A stretch of 64,000 nucleotides of DNA, from contig AP031356.1 in NCBI GenBank assembly GCA_037833965.1, positions 4,486,501 to 4,550,500 of the forward strand, read 5' to 3'. The first letter of the stretch is position 1. Each line of letters starts with the position of its first letter. Below the pieces are notes generated by a model, which saw only the letters and a program-made list of their open reading frames with translations, was not told the DNA's origin and searched no databases. The position numbers and the translations under genes are program-made. Shown in pieces: positions 54,682 to 64,000 of the stretch. This DNA is from Marchantia polymorpha subsp. ruderalis. Lineage: Eukaryota; Streptophyta; Marchantiopsida; Marchantiales; Marchantiaceae.

Positions 54682-57600
54682 GCTACTCCGGCCCTGTAGC
54701 GGCGCATTATCGGGCCTTGTCTTCGTTACAACAGCTGCCCGTGTGATCTCCAGTTCGGAAATTTACAATCAAAACTCGGTGGCAGAAACCTAAAATTGCA
54801 GAAATATCGTGGCGCAAGAAGTGTCAACATCCGCGCTATGCCCACCTGCAAACGCTATAGAACCTGCGTCTCGAACTCTATGCTTCCAGACATGACCTCG
54901 GGTTCCTCCGTACTGTGAAGTTCACCACACATGATGGCCACGGGAGCGTCCAATTCTAAAGAACGGCGCGACCTCCTCCAGAGCGATAACGAACACAAAG
55001 ATGACAAGAAACTACAAGAGCACCACAAAAAACCGGAACCCAGGCCAGCACCTCGAGCCGCTCGACTCCAGCCTTGGCGAATTGATGAGAAAGCTCAGGC
55101 AAATGCGGGTCAAAGTGGGCGAGCGAGACTGAACACCAAAATCCTGGCACAGCAAAGCGGCCGCATGTTGTGGACGATTGCGCGACAATGGAACGAAGAG
55201 AGGTGCGAGGGAAAAGACGAGCGACTTAGCGAGAGCAGGAGAGAAGGCAGGAGCGAGACAGGACAGAGAAGGAAGAAGAATTGCCAGGCGCCAGAACCAA
55301 AGGGGCCGCGATGTGAGGAGGGAATAAAGTCGGAAAGCGAGAGCAGGCCCGGGCCTCCCCTGATATAGTGAAGTGAGATTGTGTGGGCGCCCCCGGCAAG
55401 CGAGCCAAGCAGAGAGGGAATTGGAGGACCCCCTCCTTCCCTCTCCTCTGCCCCTCACTTGGCTCCTCCTCTCCGAAAGGAGGCTCCCCGCCCCGCCATC
55501 GCCTCCCTCCGCTCTGCGTTTCGCTGGACTTCTGTTCTCAGACGCCTGGGCGACTTTAGCAGGTCACCGTGGCCGGTCACCTGAGGAGTTGCTGTGACTC
55601 CTCACCCTCCACATTCGCTCGCTGCATTTCATGTTGCGGCGGCGACTCTTATCAAAAGCATCGGCAGAAAAGCGCCTGCAAGCAAGCACTTGCCGTCCCA
55701 CATATGCACACACATCGATCGTATCACCGTTGTGAGAGAATGCCAGATGAGCAGCTTTGATACAAATGACAACAAGGACACGGGTCCCTCCCATCGACCT
55801 GGTAAGACTGAGAGGTTTTGGATTAATCAAGTGGAACTTATGTCGACCATTCTTGCATATGAGGTGAGATGTGAAACCGATAAGGACGTGGAAAAGCTTC
55901 ATCGAAAGTGCATTCCAAGCCTCCAAATAAAATATATCGTCTGAAAAGTGATGGGAGGTTTAAACTATGGCAAACACATGAGAGACATCAATAAGCTGGA
56001 CCAGCGCGTGGACCTTGTACACGGAGGCAAATTTCGGGCGATTGATATAAAGTGGTCTGTACATTGCGTATGAGATTAGGGGCGAGAATCATCCGGAATC
56101 TTGGCGTCAAGAGTGGGCTCTAACATGTCGGAAGAATTAGAGTGGCTGTAAACTCGTGGGGAATAAACTGGACCGGTCTTCGAGTTACAGGCTGCTGCCG
56201 TTGATTCGGTCGTTTGAAGGTTAGATGCGGCGAATAAGCTGAAAGGTGTATATCCGTCGGTTATCAGTTCTTGAGCTGCAATGCAAACTCATGAGCTTTC
56301 GGATCGTCAGGTCCTCCACCTGTGCGACCGTGTTCCATGGCCCAGAGTATTCACAACAGTCTCCCTCAGTTGTTACGTCTACAGTATACTGCTCTGTACA
56401 TGAGGGGGCCACCAACCGAGGTCGACCGACTAAATCCGAACGCCAGCTAAGCGTCCGCAGTCTTGCCAACAATGGACGTCTCTTCCACCGCGTACTGCTT
56501 CGCGGCTGTTTATCGGAAGACGTTGTTCTACATTTCCGTCCCCTTCACTTCTGGTCGTCAGTTCAATCAGCTGTCTGAGTTTCACTCATCCTTTTCTCGG
56601 TTCTTATCGAGCCGACGGTAAGTCGAGTTTGTCGGACTCTTCATCTTAGTGTTCTTTGCGGATATATTGACACATGTCTCAGTTGGATCTTCGTTGTGAA
56701 GAGATCGCCGCCCCACACAAACGAACATGTTACCCTCTTCACCGATCCTGAACAAAAGTGATGTCCAGAACGCGAAGAACTGAGATAGCATGTATGACTG
56801 CATTCCCTTCAGATTCAGCACCCAGTATAGAATAACTGGGTTCAAAATAGATATCTCATATCCACCTACTTACCCATGTCCGATTGGCCACAGCACGTGA
56901 CGCCACATATCAATGAAATTTTTATTCAGCGCGACCACTCTAATATATACACTTTCTCACATTTGTGCAGGTAGAAAATGAAACTTAATATTCTGCTTTT
57001 GCATAGTTACATACAACTGTTCTGTGTAGAAATGGAACGGAAGATACTATTCAATTCCATGTAAGAGAATAAACTATTTGTGAAGGAGTACATTGATATG
57101 AAGAACAAAAAGGGGCCAAGTAAATAGGATTTCTCTTTTGTGAAGCGAGGCTGAGTTCTACCAGTGGAAGCTAGCAAATAGCTGGGGCGTTCAGAACCTA
57201 AGGTGAGCCTCTTACTGCACATCGTGAGGATCTCTAGTGTCAATCCAGTTACAAGTTCTTTGTTATATCTCCTTCAGTATGTCTATCTCGCAACGGACCT
57301 GGTACCCTGCTTTTCAATAGTTGTGAAGTCTGGTTTCTAGCTCATTGTGCTGATGATACCCGTGGATATTTGCTTGTGTAGGTACTGTTTGTATGTCAGT
57401 AGCTTTGGAACAAAAGAGTTTAGGAAGAGGATTTTGGCTTAAATTTTGGAACATCTAATTGAAAAGGGAGAACATCTAATCTATAGATTTCACAATTAAT
57501 TGTGAAAGCTTTCATAACATTTTCATGTGTGTCCATGCCGCCGGAGTTAGGAGTTGTATGCAGTTCCAAGTGGTGTGCAGAGTAAGCAAGCTATTATGTT

Positions 57601-57999
57601 TTTTGAAAATAAGAAAACACAATCGGATTAGGCTTCAATATTATCACGGTGGAAAATATGTCCTGTAGCACTTAATTTATCCACACTATCAAATGGTCTA
57701 CAGATGACATTACTTTATGAGATTGTAGAGTCACATCTATGTTCACACCGAAATTGGATCACATTTCCTTCAGCCTACCGACACACTCATTTCCATCTTC
57801 CTCGTTGTTCTTGCACTTTCTCAAGCTGCAAGCAGATTAAAAACACCTCCTACGAGATGAAGTTGCTGGCAGAATCATCAAATTTTCTCAATCCAATCTC
57901 TGTTATCTATTTATTGGCATGATAAACGAGTCGTAGACTGTGTTCTGTAAAGTTCTGTCACAATGTTATGTAAGGTTTGGCCATTTCGGCCTCTACCCC
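54682..57999. other. HUB upstream region, partly GC-rich, no supported gene
   Basis: The first ~900 bp (to about 55.6 kb) is the most GC-rich part near the gene and probably carries the HUB promoter and 5' leader. A plus frame at 54931-55368 (145 codons) is Arg/Glu/Lys-rich. It is best read as a chance frame in GC-rich promoter DNA, because three minus frames overlap it. Past 55.9 kb only short frames are present. Confidence 0.45.
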
Positions 58000-60239
58000 T
58001 TCTTTTGCTCAGTCAAATAATTGCTCATTCAATCTCTACGGAACCAAATCATATTAGTTCTATTCTATTGTATCATATTAGTTCAAGTTTTGCTATACCA
58101 AAAAAAATCTGATAAATTAATATGTTTATTTATCTGTAATTTATTATTTTTCAATACAAATTACATTATGATTACTGAATAAGTATCATAATTTAATTTT
58201 CTCGAATTGTTTTTTTATATTAAGATAAATATATTTTATTCTACTTAAAATATTACGAATAAACATATATACCAAATTGTACATGAGAGAGGCTTGATAG
58301 ATCCGTCAAAGAGAAACTTGAAAAACAGGAATCCGTACATAGGTTATAAATAATATCTTAAATGTGAGTATCATCATTTATTTTATCTAAAATCAAATTA
58401 TAATTCACATTTATCATCATGTTTATGTCTTTGTAAAATGAAGATGAATGAATTAAATTAACAGAAAATGAATAAATTACAAGAAGTAAGTAAATAAATA
58501 AATAAATATGTATATATTCACTTTTCCAATAGAAATCAAATTTTAAAGATAAAATTCAATTTTAAATATATTTTTGTTACACAAATATTTAAAATATAAC
58601 TCTAAGATGAAACTCCCATTATACTTTTATGGAATTAACCTTATTTCAAATGTAATATTGTTTTAGATTTCATTTCTATCAACATTCGATATGTATACAA
58701 AATTACGCAAAACTTATAAAGTAATCTTTAACATTATAAGATAAATTGACTTATCGCATAAACATATAAATCGCAGAAGATGAAAGTCTCCAAATATCGA
58801 TGTGATCAATGAGCTTTTATGTAGAATTACTTCAGACATTGCTGCATTTTTCTACAATTATTTTATTTTGAATTTCAGTGTGCGTATTCGTGACACAAAA
58901 CACATACGAATGAAAGCTATATGATTATATGTTGGTACATGTTTGGATTGTATGATTGTATAACTTTGTACATTAAAGTGTGAAGACATGAATTTGATTC
59001 TTCTTTGACATTGTTCTTTGCTAATAATTTAAACTTTTACCAATGCCTCTTATGGTAGTCGCCCAATGTACTTTAGATAGCACATGCTATTTTTGAGAAA
59101 TATATAATATCAAGTTTTTAAAATATTATTGAATATAGGAAATTACTATGTGTTTCTTAGCATTGTAAAAGATATTTTGATTTTTATATCCAGGATTGAA
59201 ATTTATCTCTAAAAAAATATTATTTCAACATTTTTGAACATATATTAAATGCTAAAAATGTTATGATTAAAATTATAACATATTATCATAAGAACCTTTT
59301 ACAAAATTTCACATTTCATCGAATTGAAGTTCTAGTGTATATATATAAAACTTATTAATGTATCTTGCTTCTATATTGTGTAATTAAATGCAAAAAAGTG
59401 TTCATCATGCAAATGTTTTTAAGGAATAATTTAATAGTGTATATATATTTGTTATCATCCATAAATTAAAAATTTAAATGATTTCATATAACTATATTTA
59501 ATCAAGAATGTCTTGCTTTTTTCAGTAGAAGCCAAGAATGTGTGTTTATTCCAATATTTTGTATAAATCATTTATAATCCAAATTGATTTTTCCCAATAT
59601 TTCTAACAAATCAATATATTTGAAATCATTTTTTAAATCTCAAATTAATTTTTATTAAGCTTGCGGATATTTTATTTCTTCAATTATATGATTTAAAATA
59701 TTAATTGGTATTATTATTTAATCATGTTGATTAAATATGTTGTATGTTATGTTGTATCAGTATTCAAATAAAAATATTTTACTTTATATTATGGATATAT
59801 TAAACATGAACTTCTAAATTTTATAAAAGTGTTTTTCAATCTACTACTTGATGTTTATACATTTTACTACTCTTATTTTAATGATTGTGCTAATTATTTG
59901 ATAATATATAAAAAATCCATCATCCACTTTGTAAACTTAATCAAACTTCTCATATGCTAAATAATCATGTTGAAACTTTATCAAAAATGTTTATCCATAT
60001 GTCCGATTTATGTTTTTCTTACACTAATTTTTTGTATGTTGTTGACGACATGCAAGTTTTTTTTGTTTCTAGTTTTTCATTACGCTACTTTTTAGTACTT
60101 TTTTATTTGTATCTCGACGGAGCACCTCCAAACTGTAAGATCGGGTATTGCACATATGTACTAAGTTTTAGAAGCGGTCAAATGATTAAGGATGATTAGC
60201 CAAGGCATAGCTAAGTCTAGCTAGTTATGACCAAACTAG
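58000..60239. other. very AT-rich spacer
   Basis: Runs of A and T and an AAAT microsatellite at about 58490-58508. No gene signature. Confidence 0.6.
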
Positions 60240-61325
60240 TTAATTATAACTAAGTTTATCTAGTCATGACTAAGTTTAGTTATAATGTCTATAGTTGGCG
60301 GAAAAATATGCGGAGTTCTAGAAGAGTGGAGTGAACACGTCTATTTTGTCTTCTAGAAAAGAGTGAGCACTTCTATTTTGTCTTTTACAAAGTTCTAGAT
60401 TCCAAGAAATTAGATATTTGACTAGAAGCTTGGATTTGATTGGTTTGACTAAATGTGTCAAAGATGATTGGCTAGACTAAGTCTAATGTTGATTTAGTGG
60501 ATAAGAAGCTTGTAGAAGTTTGTAGAAGCTTCCAATGGCATGTCGCCACCTCAACCTTGGATTTCGGAAACTTCTAGAAAGTTTAGCTAGGCCAATGGCT
60601 TGTTGTCACGTATAGTGGGTTAGTCAAACTTACATAGGTATAAGTGAGTTAGGAGGAATTACCACATGTTACTATGGTAACTTCTCAAGTAGTATGAATA
60701 GAGAGTTAGAGTAGCACCTCTCAAGCAAGTTTGGAGAGTTCATGTGTAATGACTTGTTTCATATATGAAAGAGTGACGATTTCAAGTACCTTGAGTGTCG
60801 TTGTGTGAGTGAGTTGGAGTGCTACCTTGAGTGATTGTGTGAGTGAGTGTTTGGGCTATGAGTGTGAGGATGAATCTTAGTCTTCTAGAACCATGATGCG
60901 CTACAACAATGACGATTGGAAGTACATTCACAAACAAGTTGTGAATATTGTCATACTTCATTTGCAACTGTTGTTTTTGAAGCAAGAAGATTATTGTAAC
61001 AAATGCACTCTTCAGTTTGAGATTCTTGAGCAATAGTTTTATTGCAAAGAGATGTCAAATAGTTTGTATGCTTTCTTGGAGCCAATGAGTTTCAAAATGA
61101 AAGATTTTGAAACAAACATCTAAGATCACATAGATGCATTTCATAATCTCGTAATTGATCTTCAGGATCTTAAAGATGAGATAGTTGATGAGAAAAAACT
61201 TCTTCATCTTTTTAGTTCACTTTTTACATCTTATCAATCACTATCACGTGTATTGCTTCATTGTGATAGACAAATCATCACTTACAACAAAGTTATAAGA
61301 GCTTTATTGACTAATGATTTACAAT
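60240..61325 (+). mobile_element. decayed Ty1/copia element: leader/LTR-like DNA plus gag
   Basis: From 61052 the plus strand reads MSNSLYAFLEPMSFKMKD, has a stop, then continues DHIDAFHNLVIDLQDL, LLHLFSSLFTSYQSL and TYNKVIRALLTND. This matches the copia gag (UBN2-type) pattern: HIDAFNxLVxDLxNL, then LLxSLPxSYxxF, then TLEEVxxALLxxE. The frame has stops, so it is inactive. The ~800 bp upstream (60240-61050) lacks coding sequence and would be LTR and leader. It contains repeated TTCTAGAA words. I did not find a second LTR, a primer-binding site or a pol region that I can support. Confidence 0.75.
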
Positions 61326-62500
61326 AAAAGATGATGCTATCATTTACTCTATCATTTTCTTCCAAACGACACTAAATGTGATTCAAAGTTGATCATATTC
61401 ACGTAATAACAAAGACGATAAACGATTTAAATTCAAAGGTATATCCAAAGTTTATATAGCAATAAGTTTCTAAAAAAAAGACAATAGTGTGTTGAAGATT
61501 TGGCAAGAGGGACCACTTCTAGAAAGCCGGTAGTGTGAAGACTAAAGCTTATTCCTTTGTAGGAAAATGTGGCTCAAGATTTTGAATTTAGGGAATATGA
61601 CTTGTTGAAAGATGTAATATGATGTAAGAGTTATATCATATGTAATCAGGGTTTGACATTCCTCTGAGAATCCGCCGGGAATAGCTAACTGACTTCGGAG
61701 ATATGGGATGAGATAAGGGTACAACCGGAGGAAACCACTTGACTTCCTCTTGCTAACAGGGGGCTACACCTCAAGTCTTTTTAGGATAGAATCCGAGAAC
61801 ATCCTCTTGTAAATGTCAGAAGTAATATGATTTTCGGGATCACTTACAAGAAGAGCTTTCAATCTTGTGCTCCTCCTACGAGGAAGCTATAGGAAAATAT
61901 ATGCTCTCATATTCTTCGAATGAGCAAATGTAGACCTCCATGTTGTACAAGCGTAATTCTCTCAATAGCAATCAAAGATTGAAGTAATTTAGTTTCGGTG
62001 CAAACAAAAACAATCTTTTGTAGATATGGTTAAATTAATAACAAGGGTTTCATTAGGCAATCTTGTGATTTCATCAAAACTCCAAAAAAATACATACATC
62101 GTTTGGGAAATAATGTAGTTTTATCTTCACTAAAGGTTCTCCCATTTGTGGCCGGATGAGATTCAAATTAGAGTTCATTCTCTACTGTTCATTAGTGATG
62201 ATTGAAGTAAGTCCAGTGTATCTCACACTTCGGAGACCCGTGTCAAAGAGGTTTATAGAAATTTGAGTCAATAGCTGAAATGTGAATTTTTGAGTAATCT
62301 CAGTTATTCACACTACACCTTTCTACATCTCTAGCATTTCTGCACTGTGATGAGGACATGTTGTTTTTTTGAGATTAAATTGCAGATGTTTCTTAGCAAA
62401 GTATAACACATTCACTTCACTGCTTCCTGTAGCCGAATTGCCGCATGAGGTCTCGAACAGCTGAACGAACACGACTAACTGCTGAAATTTAGGAGTACAA
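61326..62500. other. spacer after the copia fragment
   Basis: Probably more retroelement debris. No pol motif is readable. Composition rises near 62.4 kb before a candidate gene start. Confidence 0.4.
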
Positions 62501-64000
62501 ATGGCGGAATTGGAGAAGACGTGGAGGAAGAGGAGTAAGTGAAGGAGGCACTTCGACCAACCGTGTTACGGTAAACCTACTCTCATTATCAACTATTGAG
62601 GATTATCTGGCATGTGACTACACAGAAGCCAGTTTACATGTTTTCTTAGAATCTCATTATCTTATTTTCTTCCTTTATCTAAGACCACCCATGCGAAGCT
62701 ATGGACATGAAATGAACATTGTTATTATCATAGCACGGAATGCCCAAGGAACAAACTTCACAAACAGATTGTGCTGAAGCTTTGTTAGTGTTGGTTTTGC
62801 CGTCTGAATAAATTGCAATTTTTGGAGTCAGCGATATTTGGATCTACTTTGAAATCGGTCAATATCAGCAGCAAAAGAGGATTGTTAATTTCAACTACCT
62901 CTTAGGATAGCCCGGGAAAGTACAATTTGTTTACTGTGCCAACTTTCGCTCTTTTTACCTTCTTTAGCAGTTAATTTAGATGATCTTCGTAGATATTAGT
63001 TATTCAGCGAGAATCTTTTTGCAATGCGAGGTTTGCAGCAAGCATTCAATTTCAACTTTTTCAACGAGACTTCCAATAAGAAATTTCAGCCGCATGGAGG
63101 ATATATAGCAAACACTGTTCGATACGTGAACTATTGCAACAAGTGATATGAGCTAGCTGATAAGTCCGCTCGGCTATCAGAACAGTATGTTCTGGTTGAC
63201 ATCTGAATCCACATAGGTTAAGATTTATTATACTTGCTAATTTTAGAGACAGATCCATACATATCTTCATATCTTGTGCTGATGCACAATCTCATTTGAT
63301 TTTACTTTCAAGTTTACCTCTTCACTAATCATCTTTGTGGCTTTTTAGTAAAGCATGATGGAAGGCTTTCGCGCCCTATGCCCTTGACGACTTGATGTCA
63401 TCAAGCAGGTCTTTAGGTTGAAGAAGGTCCTGAAGTCGTATATTTACTGGGCAGATTGTTGAATGAAGGATGTTTTCCAACTCTGTGATTGCCTTGAATG
63501 CGACAATGCGCTGAAGTTAGTAAATTTTATGCAATGGACAAGATGGTTGACGAAGCCGGACCTTCACGGCTAACAATCGATAGCTCCTCCTTGCAAAAGG
63601 CTGTGGATACTATTTGAAAAGTAATATCTCCACAACAGTCCAGCCCGACACAACATCAACTGAAGAAACGTAGCAAATTGCTGATGTACAACAGCGGCTG
63701 ACATAGAGTCTGGGGTTGACAAGGACCACACAGCAATCCAAATCTGTGCAAGGTATTGGGCAGTAATTGAAATCTGACTTGATCATCTTAGCTTCATCAT
63801 ATGTAAGGCTTTTATCAATGTTGAATTAAATGTTAACTTGTTGCAGGTGACAACGCATCTGCAGAGCCTAGCACAAATGGTGCTTCAGCTGGCAGTCCTC
63901 TTACTTGCAGCTGGGCTGCAGCTATTAACGGATGTCAAGTTCCTGAGTTATCACTTCGGCAATGTGCGAGATGCAGCGTTGGAACAGTCCATCATCTTTG
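62501..64000 (+). CDS. 5' part of a gene with a possible CxxC...HH metal-binding motif, truncated by window end
   Basis: A candidate first exon, 62501-62534, reads MAELEKTWRKR plus one base, then a consensus donor GTAAGT. A strong acceptor (pyrimidine-rich, TTGTTGCAG) is at 63846, and the exon from 63847 stays open to the window end. The two join in phase as RSDNASAEPSTNG. The second exon is Ser/Ala/Gly-rich at first, then reads CSWAAAINGCQVPE followed by QCARCSVGTVHHL at the edge. A CxxC pair followed by HH suggests the start of a zinc-binding domain. I do not recognise the family. The 1.3-kb intron is only a prediction, and the first exon is short. Confidence 0.45.

Noticed and set aside
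54931-55458. 145-codon plus frame and 148-codon minus frame upstream of HUB
   Set aside because: They overlap on opposite strands in GC-rich promoter DNA, are low-complexity and have no domain.

Overview
The window is nuclear DNA of a land plant. It has intron-rich genes with GT-AG introns of about 80-350 bp, a histone H2B ubiquitin ligase of the plant HUB/BRE1 type, class III (secretory) peroxidase relatives, and a TORNADO1-type LRR-Roc-COR protein. It also has decayed Ty1/copia and hAT-like elements and long AT-rich spacers. This gene set fits a bryophyte or other seed-free plant best, but the sequence alone does not fix the species.

Layout. 0.2-2.2 kb: a very homogeneous 573-bp tandem repeat. 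2.2-9.8 kb: no convincing gene. This stretch holds two diverged copies of one repeat; the second is a hAT-like element with terminal inverted repeats and an 8-bp target duplication. 9.86-13.1 kb (minus): a six-exon FCP1/NIF-type HAD phosphatase with a long disordered R/G/S/D/H-rich tail. 15-21 kb: one weak ORF, a decayed copia RNase H fragment, a ~90-bp degenerate repeat and AT-rich spacer. 21.1-27.5 kb: an imperfect large inverted duplication carrying peroxidase copies A (minus) and B (plus). 27.5-34.2 kb: AT-rich DNA, then a higher-GC organelle-like segment interrupted by a 621-bp hAT element with exact 8-bp target duplications. 34.3-39.1 kb (plus): a TORNADO1-like Roco gene with two frame breaks and a degenerate P-loop. 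40-41.5 kb: peroxidase copy C, lacking its first exon. 41.5-45.5 kb: no supported gene. 45.5-54.7 kb (minus): the complete 20-exon HUB/BRE1 gene (925 codons), with a 125-bp minisatellite in its 2.7-kb first intron. 54.7-62.5 kb: upstream region, AT-rich spacer and a decayed copia element whose leader carries many heat-shock-element-like inverted repeats. 62.5 kb to the end: the start of a gene that runs off the window and may encode a Cys/His metal-binding domain.

The intact genes (HUB and the FCP1-like phosphatase) are unrelated housekeeping/nuclear regulators. Both could be spliced by eye in phase through every exon, which argues that frame breaks elsewhere (peroxidases, Roco) are mostly real. 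The interest lies in gene decay and rearrangement. Three peroxidase copies carry different lesions, including two independent changes at the heme-ligand motif and a perfect 19-bp hairpin insertion. The Roco protein appears to have lost its nucleotide-binding lysine. I did not find a clearly new multi-gene system.
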